From assembly GCF_014635025.1 (NCBI RefSeq), contig NZ_BMCE01000002.1, positions 1 to 64,000 of the forward strand: a DNA stretch of 64,000 bases. Direction: 5' to 3'. Shown one piece after another: positions 50,312-59,438 of the stretch. Numbering within the stretch: the stretch's first letter is position 1; every line of letters starts with the position of its first letter. This DNA comes from Fictibacillus barbaricus. GTDB lineage: Bacteria; Bacillota; Bacilli; Bacillales; Fictibacillaceae. The notes beneath the pieces are model-generated. The model was not told the origin of the DNA and did no database searches. It worked only from the letters and a program-made list of their open reading frames with translations. The position numbers were made by a program, and so were the translations under genes.

Positions 50312-51778
50312 TTAGTAATCGTAACGAGATGTGATCATTTTTTTACGCGTATAAAAATTGATTCCATCTTTCCCGTTCACGTGTAGATCGCCATAGAATG
50401 AATCTTTCCAGCCCGAGAATGGGAAGAACGCCATTGTCGCCGGTACACCTACATTGATCCCGAGCATCCCTGCATCGGCTTCTTCACGGAATTGGCGAAC
50501 AGCTTGTGCACTTTTCGTATAGAGTGTTGCACCATTTCCATATCGTGACTTTCTGATATATTCCAGACCTTCAGATAAATCTTCAGCCCGTAAAATACTG
50601 AGGACAGGTGCGAAGATTTCGTCTCTTGCTATCGTCATATTAGGTGTAACATAGTCAAATATCGTAGCTCCCAGGAAGTTCCCATCGGTTAACTCAGACA
50701 TTTCACTGCGGCCATCACGAATTAAGTCAGCACCTTCTTCAATGCCTTTCTCAATATATCCCAGTACCTTTTGTCGATGGGAATCTCTAATGATTGGTGT
50801 CAATAGCACTTCATCATCGAGTCCGTTACCTATTGTTAACTCGTCTGCTTTCTTTCGAAGTTTTTCCACAAATTGATCATTTTCCCCGACGACAACTACA
50901 GCACTGCATGCCATACAGCGTTGTCCTGCACTTCCAAAAGTAGAACTGATGACATTTTGAACGGCTTTTTCTATATCTGCATCCGGCATGACGATATGGT
51001 GATTTTTCGCTCCTGAAAGGGCTTGAACTCTTTTGCCGTTTAACGCTGCATTTTCATACACATATTTTGCAACAGGCTGTGAACCTACAAATGAAATAGC
51101 TTTGATATCTTCATGCTCCAGGAGGCCATTTACGACATCATGAGCACCATGCACAATATTGAAAACGCCATTAGGCAGACCTGCTTCCGTCAATAATTCC
51201 GCTAAACGGTTCGCTAAAATAGGTGTTCGTTCAGAAGGCTTCAGGATAAACGTGTTTCCACACACAATCGCGAGTGGGAACATCCATAATGGCACCATCA
51301 TCGGAAAGTTAAAAGGTGTGATGCCACCAACGACACCAAGCGGATAGCGGAACATTTCCGAATCAATATCTTCTGCAATGTTAGAAAGCGTTTCGCCCAT
51401 CAAATGCGTTGGAGCACCAGAAGCAAATTCCACACATTCAATTCCTCGTTGGATTTCACCATATGCTTCATTGAAGGCTTTACCATTTTCCTGAACGACT
51501 AATTTGGCAAGTTCTTCATGATGTTCAGTCAAGAGATAGTGGAATTTGAACATGATACGCGCACGCTTAGGAACAGGCACATGTTTCCACTTCTGGAATG
51601 CCGTATCAGCTGCCTTAACCGCTTTGTCGAGGTCTTCTTTCGTTGAGATCGGAACACGTGCCAGGATTTCACCTGTAGCTGGATTTGGCACTTCTAGACT
51701 CTCGGAACTATTTGATTCAACCCATTGTCCATTGATATAATTTTTCAAAAGTTTCGTATCACTCTTCGTTACTGTCAT
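50312..51778 (-). CDS. mmsA: CoA-acylating methylmalonate/malonate-semialdehyde dehydrogenase
   Basis: A 488-aa aldehyde dehydrogenase of the MMSDH branch. [20 protein letters not shown] and [20 protein letters not shown] (catalytic Cys about residue 286) are diagnostic, as is [20 protein letters not shown]-like [19 protein letters not shown]. It converts malonate semialdehyde (or methylmalonate semialdehyde) plus CoA and NAD+ to acetyl-CoA (propionyl-CoA) and CO2. AAGGAGGCACAATTAAG precedes the ATG. It sits beyond a hairpin (51835-51868), so it may be expressed at a different level from the upstream genes. Confidence 0.92.
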   Translation of the reverse strand: MTVTKSDTKLLKNYINGQWVESNSSESLEVPNPATGEILARVPISTKEDLDKAVKAADTAFQKWKHVPVPKRARIMFKFHYLLTEHHEELAKLVVQENGKAFNEAYGEIQRGIECVEFASGAPTHLMGETLSNIAEDIDSEMFRYPLGVVGGITPFNFPMMVPLWMFPLAIVCGNTFILKPSERTPILANRLAELLTEAGLPNGVFNIVHGAHDVVNGLLEHEDIKAISFVGSQPVAKYVYENAALNGKRVQALSGAKNHHIVMPDADIEKAVQNVISSTFGSAGQRCMACSAVVVVGENDQFVEKLRKKADELTIGNGLDDEVLLTPIIRDSHRQKVLGYIEKGIEEGADLIRDGRSEMSELTDGNFLGATIFDYVTPNMTIARDEIFAPVLSILRAEDLSEGLEYIRKSRYGNGATLYTKSAQAVRQFREEADAGMLGINVGVPATMAFFPFSGWKDSFYGDLHVNGKDGINFYTRKKMITSRYDY

Positions 51779-51834
51779 CTTAATTGTGCCTCCTTAAAGA
51801 ATGTTTACTGGATGTCTATCATGTCCCTCAAAGG

Positions 51835-51868
51835 AAAACCCACCAAAAATGAAGAGCTGGTGAGTTTC
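51835..51868 (-). terminator. Internal hairpin before mmsA
   Basis: Minus strand: AACTCACCA, 14-nt loop, TGGTGGGTT and TTCC. The stem is good, the T-tract short. Probably partial termination or RNA processing between the M20 gene and mmsA. Confidence 0.5.
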
Positions 51869-51878
51869 TATTAAGCTT

Positions 51879-53093
51879 CTATTTCAAAAAATTCAGGGCG
51901 GAAAGTGTGTAGATTTTTACGGTTTCAACGAGTTCATCGATATCCACATATTCATCAGCATGATGAGGGATATGGCGATCGCCTGCTCCTGTTGTAAGGA
52001 TCGGCACACCAGCAAGATGGAGGAACGTCCCATCTGTCGCCCCCGGGACTCCATTATAGACAGGGGCTTTTCCCGTAACTTGCGTATAAGCCTGCGCCAC
52101 AGCTTGGACCACGTCATGATCTTTAGGCGTCTCAGTCCAAGGCCTGTCTTCAATGAGATCAAGTGTCGCTTTAAAATCTGGATCAACCTTGCTTAAGCCT
52201 TCGATAATGTCTTCTATTTCCTTCTTCAATTGATTATGATCCTGACCGGGAACCGTGCGGATATCAAGTGCTGTCATACATTGTCCGGGAACGACATTAA
52301 TTTGAGGTTCACCTTTAACAGGAGCTTGTACAATAGTTGGTGTAATACTCGGCCACCCAAGATAAGGATGTTCACCAAGCCGTTCTTTTTCCCTTTGTTC
52401 GAGTTGATCCAATTCCACAATCAATCTGGCCATTCGTGTAGTGGGATTAATCCCTGTAAGCGGCATTGCACCGTGGGCCATTTTTCCGTACGTTTTTAAA
52501 ACGATGCGCATCGCCCCTTTTTGTGTAATACATAGCTGATTTTCCTCAGGTTCACAGATGATGGCTCCCTCTACACGATCTGCCCAGCCTCTGCTTATAA
52601 AATCTTTAATTCCTATCATCATCCCCTCTTCGTCACATGGGATGCAGAGGATAATTTTCCCTGTAAAAGGGACGCCTGATTTTTTCAGTGAATGAACGGC
52701 AGTAATAGCAGCAGCCAGGTTTCCTTTTGTATCACAGGAACCTCTTCCATAAATCCTCCCGTTACTGATTTCTGCACCAAAAGGATCATACGTCCATGAA
52801 TCAAGGTCTCCTTCTGTCACTACATCTGTATGGCCTTCAAATAAAAGCGTTTTTCCCGGAACACCAGAGTCATAAATGGCAATAACATTTGGCCTCCCTG
52901 GCACTACTTCTTCATAATAAACCTCTAAACCTATTGTTTTGAGATAATCGACTATGAAACGAGCTACCTTCTCTTCGTTTCCCCCCTCGACATTTGGACG
53001 ATAGACACTTTGAATACGAATAAGTTTCCTTGTCAGTTCCACCACTTCTTTTTTATCCACATAATGAAGAACAGATTCTATCATTGTATTCAT
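51879..53093 (-). CDS. M20 family amidohydrolase, candidate pantothenate hydrolase
   Basis: A 404-aa dinuclear zinc hydrolase of the ArgE/DapE type. LLFEGHTDVVTEGD supplies the first His-Asp, GRGSCDTKGNLAAAI the bridging Asp, IPCDEEGMMIGIKD the Glu pair, ICEPEENQLC the next ligand, and HIPHHADEYVDIDEL the last His. A dimerisation lid lies between (GKMAHGAMPLTGINP). M20 enzymes cut N-acyl amino acids. Pantothenate is N-pantoyl-beta-alanine, so in this operon it is the natural candidate for splitting it to pantoate and beta-alanine. A beta-alanyl dipeptide is the main alternative. The ribosome site is GAAAGGACTTGAGC. Confidence 0.85.
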   Translation of the reverse strand: MNTMIESVLHYVDKKEVVELTRKLIRIQSVYRPNVEGGNEEKVARFIVDYLKTIGLEVYYEEVVPGRPNVIAIYDSGVPGKTLLFEGHTDVVTEGDLDSWTYDPFGAEISNGRIYGRGSCDTKGNLAAAITAVHSLKKSGVPFTGKIILCIPCDEEGMMIGIKDFISRGWADRVEGAIICEPEENQLCITQKGAMRIVLKTYGKMAHGAMPLTGINPTTRMARLIVELDQLEQREKERLGEHPYLGWPSITPTIVQAPVKGEPQINVVPGQCMTALDIRTVPGQDHNQLKKEIEDIIEGLSKVDPDFKATLDLIEDRPWTETPKDHDVVQAVAQAYTQVTGKAPVYNGVPGATDGTFLHLAGVPILTTGAGDRHIPHHADEYVDIDELVETVKIYTLSALNFLK

Positions 53094-53096
53094 TGC

Positions 53097-54077
53097 TCAA
53101 GTCCTTTCTGTTTTAAGATTGACTTCTTTACTTGATGGAAAGCCCTCAATCCCTTCAGCATTCTTAACTGCCAAGATGACAGCTTCAGCCAAAACGTCTG
53201 CGGCAATCGTCCCAACCAGGTCAACTGAAACATCTACATCTCCTGTTGCCAATGAAAAGATGGTGTCCCCGTCAAACATCGTATGAACGGGATAAATGGT
53301 TCTCGCTAAGCCATTTTGTGCCATGGAAGCTATCTTGGAGGCTTGCGCTTTAGTTAACTTTGCATTGCAAGCGACAACGCCTATTGTTGTATTTGTTCCT
53401 GCCATTAGAGGAATGGCAGGCTGTTCAAGCATCCAATCTAAACTGCTCCTGATTATGCCTTGATCATCTCTAGCACCGGCAATGATTTCTCCTGTTTCAT
53501 GATTTCGAATCTCCCCCATCGCATTAACAGCAACGAGGGCACCGACTATTAAACCATTCGGGAAAACTTTAGACGCTGAACCGAGTCCTCCTTTCATGGC
53601 TCGATGGTGGCCAGCAACTTTTCCAACTGTCGCTCCGCATCCTGCTCCTGAATTACCGAAAGGAAAACGTCCGCGTTTCGCTTTTAATGCCGCCTGAAAG
53701 CCCATTTTTTGATCCGGCCGGGCAGAAGGATCTCCTACGGGTAGATCAAACAGGACAGCCGACGGAACAATCGGAACTACTCCAATACCAACATTAAGTC
53801 CAATTCCTTGTTTTTCCAAAAACTGCATGACGCCGCTTGCTGCATCAAGGCCATATGCACTTCCTCCTGCGAGACAAATACCGTGTACCTGATCTACGAG
53901 ATTCATAGGATTCAGCAAATCTGTTTCTCTTGTTCCGGGAGCAGAACCTCTGACATCCACACCGCAAACAGCACCCTTTTCTATCAATAAAACTGTACAG
54001 CCTGTATAACCTGTTGTGTCTTCTTCATTCCCCACTTTAATGCCTGGAACGTCTGTAATATTATTAAACCGTTCCAC
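53097..54077 (-). CDS. P1 family (DmpA/ThnT-like) N-terminal nucleophile hydrolase
   Basis: A 326-aa self-cleaving amidohydrolase of the DmpA/BapA group. ICLAGGSAYGLDAASGVMQF and GNSGAGCGATVGKVAGHHRA are family blocks. GTNTTIGVVACNAKLTKAQA marks the autocleavage site: an Asn-Thr bond with Thr about 230 as nucleophile, as in ThnT, a pantetheine hydrolase of the same family; DmpA itself uses Ser. Known substrates are N-terminal D-Ala or beta-Ala amides and pantetheine. GTG start at 54077 after CAGGAGAAATGTA, overlapping the upstream stop by 1 nt. In context: probably releases pantothenate from pantetheine, or acts on a related amide. Confidence 0.85.
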   Translation of the reverse strand: MERFNNITDVPGIKVGNEEDTTGYTGCTVLLIEKGAVCGVDVRGSAPGTRETDLLNPMNLVDQVHGICLAGGSAYGLDAASGVMQFLEKQGIGLNVGIGVVPIVPSAVLFDLPVGDPSARPDQKMGFQAALKAKRGRFPFGNSGAGCGATVGKVAGHHRAMKGGLGSASKVFPNGLIVGALVAVNAMGEIRNHETGEIIAGARDDQGIIRSSLDWMLEQPAIPLMAGTNTTIGVVACNAKLTKAQASKIASMAQNGLARTIYPVHTMFDGDTIFSLATGDVDVSVDLVGTIAADVLAEAVILAVKNAEGIEGFPSSKEVNLKTERT

Positions 54078-54634
54078 TACATTTCTCCTGAGATCTTTGA
54101 TTTCCTGTTCCCTCGGTGGTCCAGCTTTTTCCACGCGACAACCACTGCGAGCGTAATAATTACAGAAACGATCGCTTCCGGTATTCCGTTCGTTAAAGCA
54201 ATTGTAACGGCAACGCCCGGGGCAATATATCCTCTAATTACCGCCATTGTCAAAACGAGCAGTGTATTGGTGAAAGCTCCGACGAATCCCGCCATGCCAA
54301 TAGCGGCATACTCATTAACTCTCCTTAGAGAAACGTAAGATAAATAGGCGGTGACTCCGATAAACAGCCGGGGAAGAATGGCCACTAACGGGTCTTTAAA
54401 CAGGGGTATTGTCGCATCAAGAAATGAAGACACACCGAAGATCAGGCCGATCACCAGTCCAACAAACGGCCCTTGCATGACTCCTCCAATGATAGCCGGG
54501 ATATGCATGATAGTAGCGTTCCCTGCTGCAGTTGGAACTGGGATAAAACCTAACCTGGTGACACCTAGTAAAATAGCAACTGCTCCTAAGACTCCTGCAA
54601 TAACAATCTTTCTAGTAGTCAATCCTCTTTCCAT
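54077..54634 (-). CDS. ECF transporter S component, PanT-like
   Basis: A 185-aa membrane protein with six spans, the substrate-binding unit of an energy-coupling-factor importer. NATIMHIPAIIGGVMQGPFV, VGLIFGVSSFLDATIP and LVAILPRLFIGVTAYLSYVS follow the pattern of the PF12822 group that contains PanT, the pantothenate S component. The small Ala/Gly motifs needed to bind EcfT are in the first helix. The ATG at 54634 follows AAGGAGGGTAACAG. Pantothenate as ligand is inferred from fold group and operon, not from binding residues. Confidence 0.78.
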   Translation of the reverse strand: MERGLTTRKIVIAGVLGAVAILLGVTRLGFIPVPTAAGNATIMHIPAIIGGVMQGPFVGLVIGLIFGVSSFLDATIPLFKDPLVAILPRLFIGVTAYLSYVSLRRVNEYAAIGMAGFVGAFTNTLLVLTMAVIRGYIAPGVAVTIALTNGIPEAIVSVIITLAVVVAWKKLDHRGNRKSKISGEM

Positions 54635-54679
54635 TCTGTTACCCTCCTTAAATTTATATTGAACGATCAGATTCATAAT

Positions 54680-55525
54680 CTAATAGGGAAAAGGAAATGC
54701 CAGTAAGAGAACAGCAAACAAAATACAGAAAAGAAGCGCTGCATAATCCGTGCTCTTCGCTTTATACTTTGCATAAATGGACCGTTCACTTCCTGGAGTG
54801 TAGCATCTGGCTTCCATGGCAAGCACTAAATCTTCTGCCCGTGCCATGGCAACATTGAATAAAGGAATGATAATAGGAAATACATCTTTTGTTCGTTGGA
54901 TGATTCTCCACCAGGCTCCTGTGCCAAATTCTGCCCCTCTTGAAGCCTGAGCCTTCATCATTTTTTCCATTTCCATCGCAAACGTAGGAACAAACCGGAT
55001 CGCAATCGTAATGATCAGCGCAAACTCATGAACCGGAAACTTTACGTGTTTTAATGGGTCCAGCAAACTCTCAATCCCATGTGTAATTTGTGTGGTTGAA
55101 GTGCTTAACGTTAACACACTGCTTAAAAAAATGATTTCAATAAATCGAAGAGCAGAAACAATTACCAAGCGGATGCTGTCACTCGTAATCAGGATAAAAC
55201 CATAGTCGACAAAAACAGTCCCCCCTGAAGCGATTTCACTATAGAACAAGAGCTGCAAGACGGCTAATACCAAAATAAAAGGGATGGCTGGCTTCACTCC
55301 TGATAAACCATAGCTGATCGGAATGCGTGAGATGTAAAACAAATAACAGGCAAACGCAAGTGCGATAAAGTTTCCAACATAGGTGTGACATATAGCCATT
55401 GCAATAACCAGAATGGTGAAGGCTAAAAGCTTTATACGAGGATCAAGACGATGAATGAGTGAACCTGTCGGCAAATACTGGCCGATTGTAATATTGCGGG
55501 TTAATTCGAATTCAAAACTAGCCAT
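54680..55525 (-). CDS. ecfT: ECF transporter T component
   Basis: A 281-aa transmembrane coupling protein. SLIHRLDPRIKLLAFTILVI is the conserved EcfT start. Two Ala-Arg-Gly coupling motifs follow: KAQASRGAEFGTGAWW and AMARAEDLVLAMEARCY, which dock the two ATPases. The ATG at 55525 is preferred because AGGAGGTGAGGGAG precedes it; a GTG nine nt earlier overlaps that site. Confidence 0.92.
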   Translation of the reverse strand: MASFEFELTRNITIGQYLPTGSLIHRLDPRIKLLAFTILVIAMAICHTYVGNFIALAFACYLFYISRIPISYGLSGVKPAIPFILVLAVLQLLFYSEIASGGTVFVDYGFILITSDSIRLVIVSALRFIEIIFLSSVLTLSTSTTQITHGIESLLDPLKHVKFPVHEFALIITIAIRFVPTFAMEMEKMMKAQASRGAEFGTGAWWRIIQRTKDVFPIIIPLFNVAMARAEDLVLAMEARCYTPGSERSIYAKYKAKSTDYAALLFCILFAVLLLAFPFPY

Positions 55526-55530
55526 CTCCC

Positions 55531-56403
55531 TCACCTCCTATAGGATTGAAGAACAGAAACGATTTCTTTTGTGGCAGCTTCTATTTCATACGATTTAAGA
55601 TTGACATCATACCCTTGTTCTTTTAATTTCGTGAGGATCTCCACCGTTTGCGGGGCTCCAATATGATGCTTTGCAAGGGTCTCATTATTACCAAAAATAT
55701 CTCTTGGTGTTCCTTCAATCAGATTTCTGCCATCTGCTAATACATAGATTCTTTCGGCTAAATATGCCACTTCCTCCATGTTGTGAGAGACAAAGATGAC
55801 AGTCATGTTTTCCTTTTTGTTCAACTGAACAATATTGTCCAGAAGCTCCTGTCTGGAACGGGGATCGAGGCCTGCTGTCGGCTCGTCCAATACCAAAATC
55901 TTAGGCTTCAGAGCCAACACACCTGCCAAGGCAACTTTTCTTTTTTGTCCGCCGCTTAAGGCATAGGTCACCCGGTCTTTCAGTTCATTAAAGGAAAGAC
56001 CCACTAATTCCATTGCCCATTCTACACGGTCCCTTACTTCTTTTAATGGGAGCCCCATCTTTAATGGCCCATAAGCAATATCATCACCGATCAATTTTTC
56101 GAAAATCTGATCTTCAGGGTTCTGAAACACAAGACCTACCTTTCTTCGCAATCCTTTAATATCCAGCTTTGGATCAGATAAATGGTGGCCATCTACTATG
56201 ACTTCTCCGCGCTGAGGCCTCATCAGCCCGTTAAAATGCTGGATTAACGTTGATTTTCCTGATCCTGTATGTCCAATGATAGCTATGCATTCCCCATCGT
56301 ACACTCGTAAACTGACGCCAGTGAGCGCCTGGTGTTCAAGAGGAGTCTTTTCCATGTAGATATGCTGCAAATTTTTCACTTCTAAGATGGGATTATCACT
56401 CAT
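55531..56403 (-). CDS. ecfA2: ECF transporter ATPase EcfA2
   Basis: A 290-aa ATPase. Walker A GHTGSGKST, the Q-loop VGLVFQNPEDQIFE, signature ALSGGQKRKVALAGVLA, Walker B ILVLDEPTAGLDP, and switch VSHNMEEVAYLA. The QNPEDQ loop and second position in the cassette match EcfA2. Overlaps EcfA1 by 4 nt. Together they drive S-component toppling. Confidence 0.92.
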   Translation of the reverse strand: MSDNPILEVKNLQHIYMEKTPLEHQALTGVSLRVYDGECIAIIGHTGSGKSTLIQHFNGLMRPQRGEVIVDGHHLSDPKLDIKGLRRKVGLVFQNPEDQIFEKLIGDDIAYGPLKMGLPLKEVRDRVEWAMELVGLSFNELKDRVTYALSGGQKRKVALAGVLALKPKILVLDEPTAGLDPRSRQELLDNIVQLNKKENMTVIFVSHNMEEVAYLAERIYVLADGRNLIEGTPRDIFGNNETLAKHHIGAPQTVEILTKLKEQGYDVNLKSYEIEAATKEIVSVLQSYRR

Positions 56404-57263
56404 CCAACATACACCCCTCTCTTGGCTGATAAACGCATAACCTCTTGAACGATCTCGTCATTATGAATCAGATCGGCCTGAAATTCATGGTCATATTCAT
56501 GAACCAATCTGGCTAATTGATTGGCTACTGGAACATCGAGTTGCAATCTGTGCAGCAGTTCATAGTGCTGAAAAATTTCTCTTGGTGTGCCAACCATTAC
56601 GACTTGGCCTTTTTCGATAACGATGACCTTGCTCGCTTCAGCTACTTCTGACATATGGTGGGTTACTGAAACGATCGTCATTCCCTCGTTATTAAGCTTG
56701 CGGATAACGTCAAGAATATCTCTTCTCCCATAGGTGTCCAGCATGCTGGTTGCCTCATCCAGCACTAAACAATCAGGCTTCATCGCAAGGATTCCGGCAA
56801 TAGCGACACGCTGCTTTTGTCCTCCTGAGAGATGATGAGGCGGCCGCTTCCGGAAATCACTCATTCCCACCGCTTCCAATGCAAAATCAATTCTTTCTTT
56901 CATTTCTGAAGCAGGTACTTCAATATTTTCCAAACCAAAAGCCACATCATCTTCAACAATGGTCGCGATAATCTGGTTATCGGGATGCTGAAATACCATC
57001 CCGACCTTCTTCCGGATTTCGCGCTGCAGCTTTTGTTCTTTCGTATTGTGATCACTGACAAAAATATCTCCGCTACTAGGCTTTAAGATACCGTTCAGGT
57101 GTTTTGAAAGTGTAGATTTCCCAGAGCCGTTATGTCCTATGATCGCGACATATTCACCTGGAAATATATCAAATGAAACCTCATTTAGTACTTGTATGGA
57201 ACGATTATTGTTTAGGCTATATTCAAAAGAAACATTGTTTACCTGAATAAGAGGCTTTGTCAT
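56400..57263 (-). CDS. ecfA1: ECF transporter ATPase EcfA1
   Basis: A 287-aa ATPase. Walker A GHNGSGKSTLSKHLNG, Q-loop VGMVFQHPDNQIIATIVEDD, signature HLSGGQKQRVAIAGILA, Walker B CLVLDEATSMLD, and THHMSEVAEA. The HPDNQ loop is typical of EcfA1. GGGGGGATTCTG precedes the ATG. A complete group of A1-A2-T with its own S gene is unusual inside a catabolic operon, since most Firmicutes share one module among many S components. Confidence 0.92.
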   Translation of the reverse strand: MTKPLIQVNNVSFEYSLNNNRSIQVLNEVSFDIFPGEYVAIIGHNGSGKSTLSKHLNGILKPSSGDIFVSDHNTKEQKLQREIRKKVGMVFQHPDNQIIATIVEDDVAFGLENIEVPASEMKERIDFALEAVGMSDFRKRPPHHLSGGQKQRVAIAGILAMKPDCLVLDEATSMLDTYGRRDILDVIRKLNNEGMTIVSVTHHMSEVAEASKVIVIEKGQVVMVGTPREIFQHYELLHRLQLDVPVANQLARLVHEYDHEFQADLIHNDEIVQEVMRLSAKRGVYVG

Positions 57264-57293
57264 CAGAATCCCCCCTGCAGCTCCGCCGGTAAC

Positions 57294-58619
57294 TTATGAC
57301 GATTTTGTTTTCACCAACGGTGCATCTGTTTTCACAACCGAAATTTGTTTTTTGATACTCAACACTAGCAAACTTGTAATGATCAAACTAAAGCTAAGAA
57401 AATATAACCCTGCCTCCATGTTCCCAGTAAGTTCGTTTAAATAACCAATCATATAAGGGCCCACAAATCCTCCTAGATTACCAATTGAATTAATTAACGC
57501 TATTCCAACAGCTGCAGAAACTTCTGTCAAAAAGAAAGCAGGAAGTGACCAGAAAGGGCCAAAAAAGCTGTAAATTCCAATGGTCGCAATAGACATCATG
57601 ATGACAGAGAGATATGGATTCGTAGTCATTCCAGCACCGATTAAACCTAACGCACCTAATAAAGGGGGCAATGCCGTGTGCATTCTTCGTTCCCCTGACC
57701 GGTCTGACCGGCGAGCCCACAAAATCATACAAATACCGGCTGCAATGTAAGGAATCATCGTAATGAGCCCAACCTGCGTGTTCGTGAGAATCGACGAAAA
57801 TGATTTTATGATGGTAGGCATCCAAAATCCAATACCATACAAACCAATAACTAGCGTTAAGTAGATGAAAGAAAGTCTCCAAACCTGAGGATTAGTCAGC
57901 ACATCACGAGCAGAATGGTGTTTGCTTCCTACTTTTTGCTCGTTTTCATGGCGAATTTCTTGAATCAGCCACTCTTTTTCTTCTTTTGTCAGCCATTTTG
58001 CCTCTTGTGGACGATCGGTTAAGTAATAATACGTAATAATCCCTATGATAATTGCGGGTATTCCTTCCAAAATAAACATCCAGCGCCATCCAGGCATCCC
58101 CGCCCAGCTAATCGTATCCATGATCCAAGTAGATAATGGGGCTCCAATAATATTGGAGGCGGCAAGTGCCGTCATGAATAAGGCAAACGCTCTAGCCTGC
58201 TCTTTCGCACGGAACCAGTAGGTAATATATAAAATGACGCCTGGAAAAAAGCCGGCTTCTGCTACGCCAAGCAGAAAACGTAAAATATAAAGATGTGTAG
58301 CGCTTTGAGCCCAAGCGGTTAAAATTACGACGATACCCCAACTGACCATGATGCGAGCAATCCACTTTCTCGCTCCAATTTTGTGGAGCAGAATATTACT
58401 TGGAATCTCAAACAGGAAGTAGCCGAAGAAAAAAATTCCAGAAATTAATCCAAAAGTAGAGCTCGCAAGTGCTAAGTCTTTATTCATATCCAATGCGGCA
58501 TAACCCAGATTTACCCGATCAAGAAAAGCAACAATATACAACAAGAAAATAAAAGGTATGATTCTCCAAAAGACTTTTTTCGTTGTGCGCTCTCCAATCG
58601 TGGCAATTGGCTGACTCAT
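57294..58619 (-). CDS. MFS transporter, anion:cation symporter type
   Basis: A 441-aa 12-span carrier of the ACS family (tartrate, phthalate, hexuronate carriers). It starts KKVFWRIIPFIFLLYIVAFL with DRVNLGYAALDM, the family opening, and has RFLLGVAEAGFFPGVILYIT and NPQVWRLSFIYLTLVIGLYG. It would bring in an organic acid by proton or sodium symport. Together with the ECF system it implies two routes, perhaps pantothenate at low level through ECF and pantoate or pantothenate in bulk here. AAAAGGGGAGAATGTT precedes the ATG. Confidence 0.85.
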   Translation of the reverse strand: MSQPIATIGERTTKKVFWRIIPFIFLLYIVAFLDRVNLGYAALDMNKDLALASSTFGLISGIFFFGYFLFEIPSNILLHKIGARKWIARIMVSWGIVVILTAWAQSATHLYILRFLLGVAEAGFFPGVILYITYWFRAKEQARAFALFMTALAASNIIGAPLSTWIMDTISWAGMPGWRWMFILEGIPAIIIGIITYYYLTDRPQEAKWLTKEEKEWLIQEIRHENEQKVGSKHHSARDVLTNPQVWRLSFIYLTLVIGLYGIGFWMPTIIKSFSSILTNTQVGLITMIPYIAAGICMILWARRSDRSGERRMHTALPPLLGALGLIGAGMTTNPYLSVIMMSIATIGIYSFFGPFWSLPAFFLTEVSAAVGIALINSIGNLGGFVGPYMIGYLNELTGNMEAGLYFLSFSLIITSLLVLSIKKQISVVKTDAPLVKTKSS

Positions 58620-58664
58620 AACATTCTCCCCTTTTCATTAAAATAACAGTATGATTGAAACGGT

Positions 58665-59438
58665 CTAGATTCCTCTCCCTCCGTCAACATTCATAATTTC
58701 ACCAGTAACAGCTTTGGAGAGATCTGACGCCAGATATAAAGCCGCTTGGGCAATATCTTCAGGCTTGATCAGCGTTCCTAATGGAACACTGTCAATAAAG
58801 ATCTTCTTTTTGTCCTCTTCTACTTGCTGAGCATCGCCAGGCAAAAATTTCCCTAGCATTGGTGTTTCAGCAGGCCCTGGATTAATGGCATTAACCCGTA
58901 TTTTAAAAGGGGCTAATTCAAGCGCCAATGCTTTGGTTAACATAATTGCAGCTCCTTTGGATGCACAGTAGGCATTTAGTCCAGGCCGAGCCCGGATTCC
59001 TGCGATCGATGCGATATTTACAATCGATCCCTTTTCCCTTTTTTTCATATAAGGGACAAGATAACGGGTGGTTAGAAAAATGGACTTCGTATTAACGGAC
59101 ATAATCTTATCCCATTCACCGATGCTCATTTCTTCAATCGGGGTAAAGAATTGCGGCACACCTGCACAATTAATCAGGACATCTATATCATCAAAATGAT
59201 TAAATGTTTCATTTACAAGATTCTGGACACTTTCATCATCTCCCACATCCGTTTGGATGACCAAAACTTGCCCAGAATGATCTATTTCTTGTGCCGTTTG
59301 GTCTGCAGCCTCTTTATTTAAATCCGCTAACACCACGTTTGCTCCTTGTGCGGCAAATAATTTGGCTGCAGCTTTTCCCATACCTGATCCCGCTCCTGTA
59401 ATAATGGCTGTCTTTCTTTCCAGTAATCCGGCATTCAC
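58665..59438 (-). CDS. SDR-family dehydrogenase, candidate pantoate 4-dehydrogenase
   Basis: A 257-aa short-chain dehydrogenase. The cofactor loop is AIITGAGSGMGKAAAKLFA with LADLNKEA after the second strand, favouring NAD+. INCAGVPQF, SIVNIASIAGIRARPGLNAY and CASKGAAI give the Ser-Tyr-Lys set. It ends GEIMNVDGGRGI. A GTG start overlaps the ALDH stop by 4 nt. Between an ALDH and a beta-decarboxylating dehydrogenase it fits oxidation of the primary alcohol of pantoate to aldopantoate (EC 1.1.1.106). That substrate is inference; the family is certain. Confidence 0.85.
   Translation of the reverse strand: MNAGLLERKTAIITGAGSGMGKAAAKLFAAQGANVVLADLNKEAADQTAQEIDHSGQVLVIQTDVGDDESVQNLVNETFNHFDDIDVLINCAGVPQFFTPIEEMSIGEWDKIMSVNTKSIFLTTRYLVPYMKKREKGSIVNIASIAGIRARPGLNAYCASKGAAIMLTKALALELAPFKIRVNAINPGPAETPMLGKFLPGDAQQVEEDKKKIFIDSVPLGTLIKPEDIAQAALYLASDLSKAVTGEIMNVDGGRGI

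Noticed and set aside
57490-57882. 130-codon minus-strand frame inside the MFS gene
   Set aside because: Shadow of the MFS coding sequence in another phase; Cys/His-rich composition is an artefact.
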